NCBI GenBank assembly: GCA_011046395.1
Contig: DSAQ01000107.1
Location: 1 to 33,401, forward strand
Length of the DNA stretch: 33,401 bases
DNA from: Pseudomonadota bacterium
GTDB taxonomy: Bacteria > Desulfobacterota > QYQD01
Direction: 5' to 3'
The notes below the pieces were generated by a model. That model searched no databases. It worked only from the letters and a program-made list of their open reading frames with translations, and was not told where the DNA came from. The position numbers and the translations under genes are program-made. Positions within the stretch are counted from its first letter, which is position 1. Every line of letters begins with the position of its first letter. Shown here piece after piece: positions 1-9,671 of the stretch.

Positions 1-212
1 AACCTTTTATCAACGAAATATTTTCAAAGCTTTAAACTTAAACCCTGTTCCTGTGCCAACTCAAATGACAGAGCAGTAAAATTTGTAGTGCCCATAAATA
101 TGCCCATTATTAGCTTAACATATCGGTTTTCCTAAACTTTTAACTATGACTGTGGTAAACTTGGGTTAAGAGAATATGCAATGAAGAAGGGGTAAATGAA
201 CAGGAACTGAGC

Positions 213-377
213 ATGGGAGGACGGAGGAGAAAGGTTTCTAGGGCCAGAGCCAGTATTGCATATCATTTAAGTTTTGAGTTAGGAACCCCGGCGGCTGAGA
301 TAGCCAGGCAATTGGGGGTGTGCACCTCGGCCATCATCAAAGCCATACAAAATCTGGAGTCTATAAAAAATAAGTGA
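213..377 (+). pseudogene. C-terminal HTH remnant of a REP-associated/IS200-like (Y1-type) transposase (short ORF MGGRRRKVSRARASIAYHLSFELGTPAAEIARQLGVCTSAIIKAIQNLESIKNK)
   Basis: My translation of 213-377. It resembles the DnaA-like HTH tail of REP-associated transposases (RxxxSxARxxIxYxxxxELGxxxxEIARxLGVxxSAIxKAI). The upstream frame is closed by a stop at about 168 and no Y1 catalytic domain is present. Confidence 0.5.
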
Positions 378-513
378 TAGTTTTCAACAACGTCCCCTAA
401 GTCCATACGTCGGGACTGTCGGGAAGCATTATTGGCATTGTTTGCTTCATCGTTTGGCTCGGTTTTACTCCAAATGCCATAGCGTGCTTTGCCCGTGCCA
501 TATCTGAGAAATG

Positions 514-1152
514 TTAGGGACTTAGAGGCAGCAATAAGTGCTGAACCTCAATTTTGCCACTCGGCCTTGAATGACCTGTTGCAAAGCGAATGATGAAGGA
601 AACTGGGGGCAAATTATTTACCGGAGATTTACTCATGCATTGCAACCTGCTTGCCTTATTTTGAATCTGGCTTTTTACCGCTGTGAAAGCATTTGGCACA
701 TTACTGTCAAAAACATAACCTATCATGACCCCGAAAGGCAATTCTTGTGCATATTGAGCGGAAACATAGCGCATTACTCCTTCATCGACATACTTATCTG
801 CAAGTGTTTGAAAGCCGCTTGGGAAAAGAACATTCAAGCGTTTACACTCATAGGCAATGTAGTTTTCCTGATTCAAATCAAAAATCACAACGAAATCTAT
901 GAATCCTTTTGTTACAACATCACCTGCTTGATCAGAATCAAGCAGCTTGTGTTACGGCTCAACACGCCAATCGCCGCGTGAACGTGGATATCTCTGCAAC
1001 ATCAAGGCAAGTTGGTCCGTAATCTGGTTTTCTAAAGTATGAGAGTGAAAGCGTCTGGCACAATCAGGCCAGACATCGCTAATCACGTGCAAAACCTTGT
1101 CATGTACATCTTGGAATTTAACCAGCCAGGTTGAAGGATTTCCGATTGTCAC
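514..1152 (-). pseudogene. Probable PD-(D/E)XK-type restriction/nuclease partner gene, broken into two ORFs (952-1152 and 514-888)
   Basis: The 66-aa ORF ends GDWRVEP*. The downstream fragment in another frame reads GDVVTKGFIDFVVIFDLNQENYIAYECKRLNV, with a D-x(n)-ExK-like pattern (YECK). It lies immediately downstream of a methyltransferase. Confidence 0.45.
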
Positions 1153-1158
1153 CTGAGC

Positions 1159-2973
1159 CTATCCCTGTTTCTCATAAGGGTGTCTTGCCGACTGAAGATC
1201 GGCAACTATAGCATCCGCATCGTTTAATGCCGCGCTTTTTGTCCAGAAACGCATTATTTTGGGTTTTATCAAGTAAAGGGTATCATTGACAAATATTCTC
1301 AAGTCAGGAACAAGGTAAAAATTCCGTGAAATCTTTTGCCTTAACCCGGCGTTGATTCTGGATAAAGCGGCATTAAAGGCATCATGAGTCTCGTTGATGA
1401 CAAGGGCTCGCTGCGGGCGCTTGCTCGGGATTCGCAAGCCGATAAGCACGAGATAGGGATGACCAGCTGTCAATGTGGCGGATAAATAACAATTCGGTAT
1501 CAACCAGCTTTCCAGCGTGGCTGAAAGAACCTTCATATATTCCTGCCAATGTCTTTGATTCGTTTTGCTCCACAGGGGCGGCAACGCTTTTGCGCTGGGC
1601 TGAATGCTCGGCAGGACATATTTTATGGTGTCTTCTATTACTGTAATTTCATCTTCGGTCAAACCATAATATTGATACACAAGCCGATTCAGCCGCTCGA
1701 TTGTTTCATCATTCGGAAGCTGCCCTTGGAGTAATTCGTCCTTTTCCAATAATAAATCATCAACTATCCTGACTATGGCTTTTTCGGCTCTATTGGCTGC
1801 TGCGGAATCAGGAAGTTCATTAAGCTCAGGAAAGGGCAATGAAAGCAATTGATTTTCATCAACAAGCGGACGGTCAGAGCCTAAACTTGATGTTTCATGA
1901 AAATAAAACCATGCGGCAAAGCGGCTGTTTAATATGACAGTGAGTAGTTTAAGCTTTGAAGCATCCCCTTTGGAAAAACTAATGATTGACTGGATTGCAT
2001 GCCTGAAGCTAAAGTCCTCTTTTGAATATGCCGCCCGCAAACAGCCATTTTTTCTGTTGATACCCTTAGGAATTAATACATGGGGACCATAATAACCTTT
2101 TTCAAATCCTAATCGTCTCAGAGGGGAAGTACAAGGTTTCTTTAATGTTGCACTTGGAATAACCCATTCTTGAAAGTCGTTGGCATCTAAAAAAGGGATT
2201 TTAGGCACTATCTTAGATACTTTAGGCTTGTCGTTACTATTCGTAACAGGTTGAAACCCCTGTCCAATTATCCACTTTGTTGTATTTTTAAGATGCTTTT
2301 TGTAATCGATGTACTTTTCTATCTTTTTGTGTAATTTTGATAAACTCGAAGGCCAACCAAAAAGCTTCATGTCACGGTTTGTCATCCAAAGATATCTGCC
2401 CCAAGCCGTTGGCTCATGAAGTACCATCGATATTTTCAGTGACACCTTGTCCCCTCTGTTCATCGTCAGCATACGTGTTGTTTGCAGCAATGGATCGGCT
2501 TTGGGGCACCAGTAGTCGAAGCGGTAATCGTGAAGTTCTTTAACGGACGGTTGAAATAGACATAATGCCGTTGGACGAACAGCGCCATCGAACAAGAGAA
2601 AACGGATGTCTGAGAAATTGATAACTCTTTTCAAAAAAATCTGTTCAAGCCACAAGTTCCTGGCTTGAATTGAAGATTCGCTGTGATTATGTAAAAAACC
2701 CATGGCGGGCAGCAAGAAGGCGATTGTTCCGGCCGACTTGACATGGTGTAAGCCCTTCCAGACAAATGCCCATGCAAGCTCATCGGCCGGCATGGGGTAG
2801 TTGTGAGCTTTGCACCATGCAGTGGCTGACAAGATATCGCTTCTTTTACGACTTACCCATGGTGGATTGCCGAGCACAATATCGAACTTCTCCTTAGGCG
2901 TACTTTCTGAAAAAAAAATCATGATCACACATTGTCTTTCCAAAAAGGAGGGGTAGCAGTTTTCCCTCGGCAA
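1159..2973 (-). CDS. Eco57I-like N6-adenine DNA methyltransferase / type IIG-like protein, C-terminal part (NPPW motif IV onward)
   Basis: FDIVLGNPPWVS motif near the N-terminus. The ORF overlaps the upstream ORF in a different frame. Confidence 0.7.
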   Translation of the reverse strand: MPRENCYPSFLERQCVIMIFFSESTPKEKFDIVLGNPPWVSRKRSDILSATAWCKAHNYPMPADELAWAFVWKGLHHVKSAGTIAFLLPAMGFLHNHSESSIQARNLWLEQIFLKRVINFSDIRFLLFDGAVRPTALCLFQPSVKELHDYRFDYWCPKADPLLQTTRMLTMNRGDKVSLKISMVLHEPTAWGRYLWMTNRDMKLFGWPSSLSKLHKKIEKYIDYKKHLKNTTKWIIGQGFQPVTNSNDKPKVSKIVPKIPFLDANDFQEWVIPSATLKKPCTSPLRRLGFEKGYYGPHVLIPKGINRKNGCLRAAYSKEDFSFRHAIQSIISFSKGDASKLKLLTVILNSRFAAWFYFHETSSLGSDRPLVDENQLLSLPFPELNELPDSAAANRAEKAIVRIVDDLLLEKDELLQGQLPNDETIERLNRLVYQYYGLTEDEITVIEDTIKYVLPSIQPSAKALPPLWSKTNQRHWQEYMKVLSATLESWLIPNCYLSATLTAGHPYLVLIGLRIPSKRPQRALVINETHDAFNAALSRINAGLRQKISRNFYLVPDLRIFVNDTLYLIKPKIMRFWTKSAALNDADAIVADLQSARHPYEKQG

Positions 2974-4273
2974 GCAACTTTAGGATTGCCGATGGCTCAA
3001 CTTCTTCCAATAGAGCAATGTAGAGCGAAAAAATGCCGATTCGGACGGCGCTGGTTTCCTTGTCCCAACCATAGAGTCTTTCAACAATGGAAACAAGAGT
3101 GTCCCAATCAGGAGTAGATTTCGGATGTTTTCCGCGCCAGTCCTCGACCATGCGCTGAAAGATACGGACGAGGAAAATAGACGAGCCGCAGGCCGGATCC
3201 AATACCTTGAATTCAGGCTTTGACTTAATATCCGGCGGGACTTCGTCCCATACCTGATTTACCGTGAGGTCTGCCAGAAAATGAGGTGTGTAATATGCCC
3301 CGTGGGCTCTGCGTTCCTTTGGCCTACCGGCAAGAAACCGGTTGTAAATAGCGCTGATAAGCTCAATGGGGATATAACGAAAATCATAGGGCCAGAAGCG
3401 GCCCTGACCAGTAGCAAGCTCAACGTTTCCTTCACGGAACGAGGAGAGACATTGCATATGCTCTGCAGTCAAAGGCGAAGAAGGAGCTTTTGTATCGAAG
3501 GCACATGGAGCGAAGAAAATATCACCGTTGAAGTCATGCCGAAGTTTTCCAAACAGCGCATTAAGGTTCTCTGGGGCTTTGCTGTTAAGCAAGTCTTTGA
3601 GTCCACTGATTTTTCCATGTCCAAGAGCATGTTTGAAATAATTAGGATCGATGATACCTTTGTCTTCAAGATAGGCGATAAAGGTAATTTGCAGTAACAA
3701 CGCCTGAGCTGATCCCGTGGTAAGCTTCCGTTCTGTTAGACTTGCCTCTGTCTCTCTCAAATTGGAAAGCAGAACTGTATCAACCTTCTTTTTCTGATCA
3801 AATTTGGTTTTATTGTCCTGGAAATAGCGACCCGACTCCACTCCGGTTATCAGATGAGAAAGCTCTATCGCATCCGCAACAAGATTGAATGGCTTGACAA
3901 GTCGTTCATCTTTCTTGTCATCCAAATCTGCTGTGTCTTCCGGCACGGGTGTCTGTGTTATCGAATAGGCGCGTACCTCCTCGGGTAGTATCACCAGCAG
4001 AAGGCTGACAAGCCCCTGGTTCCACAAGGATTTGTGTATGCGGTTTATCTCAAGGCGGTTCAACCGTTTTTGAATCAGAAAAGCAATGGCAGGAATGGAA
4101 TCAACACAGAAAAAACCGGAAAGGCCCAGTTTGTTAAACCCAGTACGCATAGCTGCCGCATGCGGCACTCCGCTAACTTCATTAGCCGAAAGGAATAGAT
4201 CCGGTCGGCTACGTCCTCTTAGACCGAGACTCTCGGTCCATATTTGTTGTTTAGCAGTATTCATAACCGGCAA
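2894..4273 (-). CDS. Eco57I-like N6-adenine DNA methyltransferase, N-terminal part (SAM-binding motif I)
   Basis: VLDPACGSSIFLVRIFQRM motif I. The reading frame ends just after a 9-nt T run, and the NPPW part continues in another frame. Confidence 0.7.
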   Translation of the reverse strand: MPVMNTAKQQIWTESLGLRGRSRPDLFLSANEVSGVPHAAAMRTGFNKLGLSGFFCVDSIPAIAFLIQKRLNRLEINRIHKSLWNQGLVSLLLVILPEEVRAYSITQTPVPEDTADLDDKKDERLVKPFNLVADAIELSHLITGVESGRYFQDNKTKFDQKKKVDTVLLSNLRETEASLTERKLTTGSAQALLLQITFIAYLEDKGIIDPNYFKHALGHGKISGLKDLLNSKAPENLNALFGKLRHDFNGDIFFAPCAFDTKAPSSPLTAEHMQCLSSFREGNVELATGQGRFWPYDFRYIPIELISAIYNRFLAGRPKERRAHGAYYTPHFLADLTVNQVWDEVPPDIKSKPEFKVLDPACGSSIFLVRIFQRMVEDWRGKHPKSTPDWDTLVSIVERLYGWDKETSAVRIGIFSLYIALLEEVEPSAILKLLAEGKLLPLLFGKTMCDHDFFFRKYA

Positions 4274-4527
4274 ATAATGTTCACCAAGTTGTTACATTAT
4301 AGCCGCATTTTCAGAAAAAAGGCATCTGAAATTTCGGTGCTTTTTAGGAAAACCCTCTGATATGTCCACAACAATGTTCAGGGATATTTTCGGGACCTCT
4401 CAGTCGCCCTATATATAACGTTGTTTCTCACCATGCTTTTTGTTTATCCCCTTATTTCTTCGCCCAATCTATCGCCCGCGTGATAGGGTCTTAACCTCAC
4501 GGTTAATGCGCTTTGCCATTTTGTGTA

Positions 4528-6231
4528 TTAGCACACCCCGCACCGCTTGCATTTACCCACCTGGCAGGGGATGGTTTTTTCGGCCTTGAGGCCCTTCTGG
4601 TATTCCTCCCAAAGGTAGTCTTTATTTAGGCCGTGGTCGATAAAATCCCAGGGGAAGAGTTCATCCCGATCCCGCGCGCGGGAGACAAAAAAATTAGGAT
4701 TTAAGTCCACCTCTTTATAAGCCTTCTTCCAGCTACCCGTCTTTAGCGCCGCCTCCAGGAAAGACCCGACCCGGCGATCTCCTCTGGCCAGGAGGGCCTG
4801 CACGTAAGCCCACTTGGGCACATCGAACGTGGTTCGGACGTTTCCCTCGTGGCGCAGGCCGTGACTGATAATCTTTATCTTGTCCTGCAGCGACTCCAGC
4901 TCATCCATGGCCACCCACTGGAAGGGCGTCCAGGGCTTGGGCACAAAACAGTTAACGCTGAGCGTTATGGTGCCCATGCGCCTTTTATCCCGACATATTT
5001 TAAGGATATGATGTTTTATCTTCTTAGTCAGATGGACGATGGCCTCCACATCTTCTCCTTCTTCCGTAGGAAGGCCGATCATAAAATAGAGTTTGAGGTT
5101 AAGGATGTCCCACTCGGCCAACTTTTCGGCGGCTTCCAATATAGTGCCTTCGTCCAGTCCCTTATTAATTACCCGCCGCAGGCGTTCTGATCCGGCATCC
5201 GGCGCTATGGTGACCGTCTTTAATCCAGCGGTTTTCAGGGTGGCCAGGAGTTCCGGGGTCAGGCAGTCCGCCCGCAGGGACGAAAACGAAACCTCCTTAC
5301 CGTGAGCGATGAGATGCGTGCAGATACGCTCTATGGCCTCAGCATCGGCAATTTCCGCCCCTACCAGACCCACCTTCTCAATATCTTTGGCCCCGGCAAT
5401 TACGCTATTTATGACTTCTTCAGGCCAGGGCCGGGGCGGACGATAGATAAAGCCCGCCGCACAGAAACGACATCCTCTGGAACATCCGCTCCCTATCTCA
5501 ATGAGAAATTTGTCTCCAAATTCAGTATGTGGAGTAAGGACAATAGTATGTCTTTCGGCTGGTTTTGCTATTGGGACACTCATCCTCTTTACTCTCTGCG
5601 GCAGTCCTTCAGCCGGCTCGAAGGATTTCAACCGTCCCTTTTTATCGTAGCCCGGCTGATAGAATTGCGGGACATAGAGGCCGTCAAGACGGGAGGCCAG
5701 TTCCCGGAGCGCCTTCCCGCGGCCCTGTCCGAAAAGCTGCTTTTCTATCAACAGATCGAGAAAAGGCGGGATGATTTCTTCCCCCTCGCCCAGTAAAAAG
5801 CAGTCTATATATGCGGCCAATGGCTCAGGATTGAGAAAGGTAGCTACCCCCCCGGCCATGACCAGGGGATGTTTATCGCTGCGATCTTCTGTTCGTATGG
5901 GGATACCCGCGGCCTGGAGGATCTTGAGGACATCCAGGTAATCGTTCTCAAAAGAGATGGAAAATGCCAGGACCTTAAAATCGGTCAGGGGCCGGTGGGA
6001 CTCTATGGAAATAGGAGACTCGCCCTCCTCCGGCAGGAAGATGCGTTCACAGACTACGTACGGATTCTGATTAAAAAGGGCATAAACAACCTGATAGCCC
6101 AGGCTGGACATGCCCACATGGTAATGGTTGGGATAAATGAGGGCTACGGGTAATTTACCGTGCCATTTCTTTCTGATTACTCCCTTTTCGGCGGCGAGAA
6201 GTTCCTTGCTTAAAATCTGCTTTTTGTACAA
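4528..6231 (-). CDS. Radical SAM protein with N-terminal B12-binding-like domain (TIGR03960-like)
   Basis: IYPNHYHVGMSSLGYQ..., GSGCSRGCRFCAAGFIYRPPR (CxxxCxxC) and a Cys-rich C-terminus CQVGKCKRCGVC. Located downstream of ftsZ. Confidence 0.8.
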   Translation of the reverse strand: MYKKQILSKELLAAEKGVIRKKWHGKLPVALIYPNHYHVGMSSLGYQVVYALFNQNPYVVCERIFLPEEGESPISIESHRPLTDFKVLAFSISFENDYLDVLKILQAAGIPIRTEDRSDKHPLVMAGGVATFLNPEPLAAYIDCFLLGEGEEIIPPFLDLLIEKQLFGQGRGKALRELASRLDGLYVPQFYQPGYDKKGRLKSFEPAEGLPQRVKRMSVPIAKPAERHTIVLTPHTEFGDKFLIEIGSGCSRGCRFCAAGFIYRPPRPWPEEVINSVIAGAKDIEKVGLVGAEIADAEAIERICTHLIAHGKEVSFSSLRADCLTPELLATLKTAGLKTVTIAPDAGSERLRRVINKGLDEGTILEAAEKLAEWDILNLKLYFMIGLPTEEGEDVEAIVHLTKKIKHHILKICRDKRRMGTITLSVNCFVPKPWTPFQWVAMDELESLQDKIKIISHGLRHEGNVRTTFDVPKWAYVQALLARGDRRVGSFLEAALKTGSWKKAYKEVDLNPNFFVSRARDRDELFPWDFIDHGLNKDYLWEEYQKGLKAEKTIPCQVGKCKRCGVC

Positions 6232-6245
6232 TGATCTCCTTAAAG

Positions 6246-6323
6246 AAGTTCAAAGCTCACAGCTCACAGTTCAAAGTTCAGGGTTAAAAAACCGTGAACG
6301 TGGAACCCGGAACCGTGAACTTC
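6246..6323. repeat. Heptameric (GTTCNNN)n repeat in inverted orientation, forming a long imperfect palindrome
   Basis: 6248-6282 reads GTTCAAA GCTCACA GCTCACA GTTCAAA GTTCAGG. 6293-6320 is CGTGAAC GTGGAAC CCGGAAC CGTGAAC, the reverse complement of (GTTCNNN)n. Outer ends are GAAGTTC/GAACTTC. Confidence 0.75.
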
Positions 6324-6371
6324 TTTGGTTGCGACTATGCCGCGCTGTGTTCTCTGTGGCAATCATCAAAA

Positions 6372-7592
6372 TCAGTCTGCCTGCCGGCGCAAAAATGTCG
6401 GCACGTCCAGTTCTTCTTCATCCATGGCCGCGGCATCGGAGAAACTACGTTTTCGCTGTAAGTTAGTATTCCCGGGTAGTATAGCCCTGGGCTGAAAACG
6501 CTCCACGGCCTGCCCTTCCGGAGACGAAGACGGCCCTCTGCTCCCGAGCCAAGGCCGGGCCGGAGCATCCTGTTTTCTGGGCTGAAGCCGGGGCAGAACG
6601 GCCTGAGGCGGGGATGCCTCCTTCTCGCTTTCTTCCTCTGTGTTGATGCCGGTGGCGATGACCGTGACGCGGAGTTCATCATCCAGGGCATCATCCAGAA
6701 CCGAACCGAATATGATATTGGCATCCTCATGGGCCTCTTTCTGGATAAGGGAAGAGGCGGCATATACCTCATCCATGGTCAAACTCTGGTTACAGGAGAT
6801 GTTGATCAAGACTCCACGCGCTCCGCTTATGGATATATCTTCCAGCAGGGGGCTGGAAATGGCCTTTTGCGCGGCCTCAACGGCCCGGTTTTCTCCGGAG
6901 GCAACGCCGGTACCCATGAGGGCCAGACCCATTTCCGACATAATGGTTCTGACATCAGCAAAATCCACATTGATGAGACCGGGCACGGTAATTACATCTG
7001 AGATTCCCCTTACGGCATAAAGAAGCACATCGTCGGCCTTTTTCAGCATTTCGAGGAAAGTAGCATTCTTTTCCGCGAGGCTCAGGAGGCGGTCATTAGG
7101 GATAGTGATGAGGGTATCCACATGTTTTTTTAATTCGCGAATGCCATCTTCTGCCTGCCGCATGCGTTTTTTTCCCTCAAAATGAAATGGCTTGGTAACT
7201 ACAGCTACGGTGAGGGCGCCTAGCTCCTTACCGATCTGGGCCACAATCGGCGCACCGCCGGTGCCGGTCCCGCCGCCCATACCGGCGGTAACAAAGAGCA
7301 TGTCACTACCGGACAGGGCTTCGCGTATCTTGTCTATACTCTCCAGGGCGGCCTGGCGGCCCTTGTCCGGATCGGCCCCGGCCCCCAGCCCACGGGTTAC
7401 CTCTGTGCCAAGCTGGATCTTAATGTCCGCGCTGGCCACCTCCAGGGCCTGGGCGTCTGTGTTGGCGGCTACAAAACAAACACCCTTTAAGTCGGACCTG
7501 ATCATATTTCTGACCGCGTTTGTGCCGCCGCCGCCAATGCCGAAGACCTTGATTTTCGCCCCATAATCATCTTCTGCAAACGTAAAGAGCAT
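6372..7592 (-). CDS. ftsZ: Cell division protein FtsZ
   Basis: GIGGGGTNAVRNMI, GGGTGTGGAPIVA tubulin signature, and C-terminal LDVPTFLRRQAD peptide. Confidence 0.97.
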   Translation of the reverse strand: MLFTFAEDDYGAKIKVFGIGGGGTNAVRNMIRSDLKGVCFVAANTDAQALEVASADIKIQLGTEVTRGLGAGADPDKGRQAALESIDKIREALSGSDMLFVTAGMGGGTGTGGAPIVAQIGKELGALTVAVVTKPFHFEGKKRMRQAEDGIRELKKHVDTLITIPNDRLLSLAEKNATFLEMLKKADDVLLYAVRGISDVITVPGLINVDFADVRTIMSEMGLALMGTGVASGENRAVEAAQKAISSPLLEDISISGARGVLINISCNQSLTMDEVYAASSLIQKEAHEDANIIFGSVLDDALDDELRVTVIATGINTEEESEKEASPPQAVLPRLQPRKQDAPARPWLGSRGPSSSPEGQAVERFQPRAILPGNTNLQRKRSFSDAAAMDEEELDVPTFLRRQAD

Positions 7593-7616
7593 AACTCCCT
7601 CCCCCTGTATATAATA

Positions 7617-8849
7617 CTATAATATCTTATCTTTGAACCATTTTTTCATACGGTTTGTGACCCGATTAAAAATATTTTCGTCCCGGATACGGAATTTTCT
7701 CTCCGGTTCATTGTTGAGTCCGTATATGAGAAGACCCACAGCCGTTGCATACATGGGACTGTTTATTACATCCACCAGCCCGGTAACGCCCTTGGGATAA
7801 CCGACGCGTGTCGGTAAGTTGAAGATTTGTTCGGCCATCTCCGGTATGCCTTCCAGCAAGGCTGATCCGCCGGTAACTATCAGGCCCGCGGCAACAAGTT
7901 CCTTAAACCCGGAACGAATTATCTCCTGATCAATCAGGGTAAAAACTTCTTCTACCCGCGGCTCCAGTATCTCACTCAATATATACCGCGAGACGATGCG
8001 CGGTTTCCTGCCGCCCACGCTGGGAACTTCGATGGTCTGATCTTTCTGGATCATGGTATTCAGACAACAACCGTGCCTGACCTTGATTTTTTCCGCCTCG
8101 GCCATGGGTGTGCGCAGGCCTACAGCAATATCATTAGTCAGGTTGTTGCCGCCCAGACCCAGTACCGAGGTGTGCCTTATACTGCCGCCGGTAAAAACAG
8201 CTAAATCGGTGGTGCCGCCGCCAAAATCGATCAGCGCCACCCCCAGGTCTTTTTCTTCATTACTCAAAACCGCTTCCGCCGAGGCCAGAGACTCCAGCAC
8301 TATATCGCAGACATCCAGCCCGGCCCGGTTGCAACACTTTATTATGTTGTGCGCCGAGGTAACGGCCCCGGTTATAATGTGCACCTTGGCCTCCAGGCGG
8401 ACACCGGTCATGCCTAAGGGGTCAATTATGCCGTCCTGATCATCTACAATATATTCCTGCGGCAGGATGTGGATGACCTCGCGGTCCATTGGTATAGCTA
8501 CGGCCCGGGCCGCGTCGATCACCCGGTCTATGTCATTCTGCCCTACCTCACGCCCTTTGATGGCAATCACGCCGTGGCTGTTAAAACCCTTGATGTGGCT
8601 GCCGGCGATACCGGCATAGACGGACTTTATCTCACAGCCCGCCATCAACTCTGCTTCTTCTATGGCCTTCTGGATAGAGTTGACGGTGCTTTCAATATTA
8701 ACCACCACACCCTTGCGCAGGCCGATAGACGGATGGGAGCCGACTCCCACGATCTTTATCGTATTTTCTTTTACTTCTCCTACTACCGCGCAGATCTTGG
8801 TCGTGCCGATATCCAGGCCGACAATGATATTCCCTTGATCTTTATCCAT
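7617..8849 (-). CDS. ftsA: Cell division protein FtsA
   Basis: GLDIGTTKICAVVGE, LIDFGGGTTDLAVF, and an amphipathic C-terminus NRMKKWFKDKIL. Confidence 0.96.
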   Translation of the reverse strand: MDKDQGNIIVGLDIGTTKICAVVGEVKENTIKIVGVGSHPSIGLRKGVVVNIESTVNSIQKAIEEAELMAGCEIKSVYAGIAGSHIKGFNSHGVIAIKGREVGQNDIDRVIDAARAVAIPMDREVIHILPQEYIVDDQDGIIDPLGMTGVRLEAKVHIITGAVTSAHNIIKCCNRAGLDVCDIVLESLASAEAVLSNEEKDLGVALIDFGGGTTDLAVFTGGSIRHTSVLGLGGNNLTNDIAVGLRTPMAEAEKIKVRHGCCLNTMIQKDQTIEVPSVGGRKPRIVSRYILSEILEPRVEEVFTLIDQEIIRSGFKELVAAGLIVTGGSALLEGIPEMAEQIFNLPTRVGYPKGVTGLVDVINSPMYATAVGLLIYGLNNEPERKFRIRDENIFNRVTNRMKKWFKDKIL

Positions 8850-8861
8850 AATTAAATTCCC

Positions 8862-9671
8862 CTAGGATAGGTTGATGGTCTTTCGGATCATAATTTTTCC
8901 ATTATAATACTCGCAATCCACATAGCTGACCGAATTATAGGCCTCCTTCAAATAAAGGTCATAAAGAACCATTTCCAGTCGCCTGAATTTTTTTGCCATA
9001 TCTCCCATCCCCAGTCTTATGGGGAAACGTCCATCTACTGTATGTAGAACCAGGCCCATCCTGGGGTCTATGTGGATTTCGGAGATATTTCTGGCCGGCA
9101 GCACATCTTCAACGTTCTTTTTGGCATAGAGAAGCGGCAAAAGCTCCCGCAGATGCCCGACCCTTTCCGAATCAGAGAGCAGCTCTCCTTTCTTTAGGCC
9201 GGTTATAATCGGATAATCCATATTCTCAGCCAGATTTGTCCGCGCGATTATTACGCCCTCTTTATCAACGTAATAAAGCCCGTTATCCTGCAGCAGCGCT
9301 ACCGGCTGTTTTTCCACGATGCGGATATAAAGGCGGTCGGGCAGTTCCTTACGCACGACGGCCTGTTTGACCCAGGGGTGCGTCTCCAGTGTCCGGCCGA
9401 TTTTATCCGCATCAATAGCCAGTATATTGCTGTGTATATCCACATTGGCCAGATTACGTATCTCTTCCTTGGAAATGCGCTGGCACCCGGTAATATGCAC
9501 TGAATTAATACGAAAGAGGCTGGAATGATACATCCAGCGGCAGCAGGTCCTTGTCAAAAAGATGCCGCCCGCGGACAAAAACAGCAGCAGCGCCAGCCCA
9601 AGCAATAAGATTATGCGCCTTTTACGGCGGCTGTCCGGCCTTTGAGGCATCCTTTTATAGCTACGCACCAA
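8862..9671 (-). CDS. ftsQ: Cell division protein FtsQ (POTRA domain)
   Basis: N-terminal TM then POTRA (INSVHITGCQRISKEEI...HPWVKQAVVRKELPDRLYIRIVEKQPVAL). Synteny murB-ftsQ-ftsA. Confidence 0.92.
   Translation of the reverse strand: MVRSYKRMPQRPDSRRKRRIILLLGLALLLFLSAGGIFLTRTCCRWMYHSSLFRINSVHITGCQRISKEEIRNLANVDIHSNILAIDADKIGRTLETHPWVKQAVVRKELPDRLYIRIVEKQPVALLQDNGLYYVDKEGVIIARTNLAENMDYPIITGLKKGELLSDSERVGHLRELLPLLYAKKNVEDVLPARNISEIHIDPRMGLVLHTVDGRFPIRLGMGDMAKKFRRLEMVLYDLYLKEAYNSVSYVDCEYYNGKIMIRKTINLS

Noticed and set aside
571-981. 136-aa plus-strand ORF in the R-M region
   Set aside because: It overlaps, antisense, a fragment with a nuclease-like motif and has no recognisable domain. Coding on the minus strand is better supported.
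4491-4506. TTAACC-tcac-GGTTAA mini-hairpin downstream of the radical SAM gene as a terminator
   Set aside because: Short 6-bp AT-containing stem with no T-tract; too weak to call.
9661-9671. Missing ddl between murB and ftsQ as a second dcw gap
   Set aside because: ddl is frequently located elsewhere in bacterial genomes, so its absence here is not remarkable by itself.
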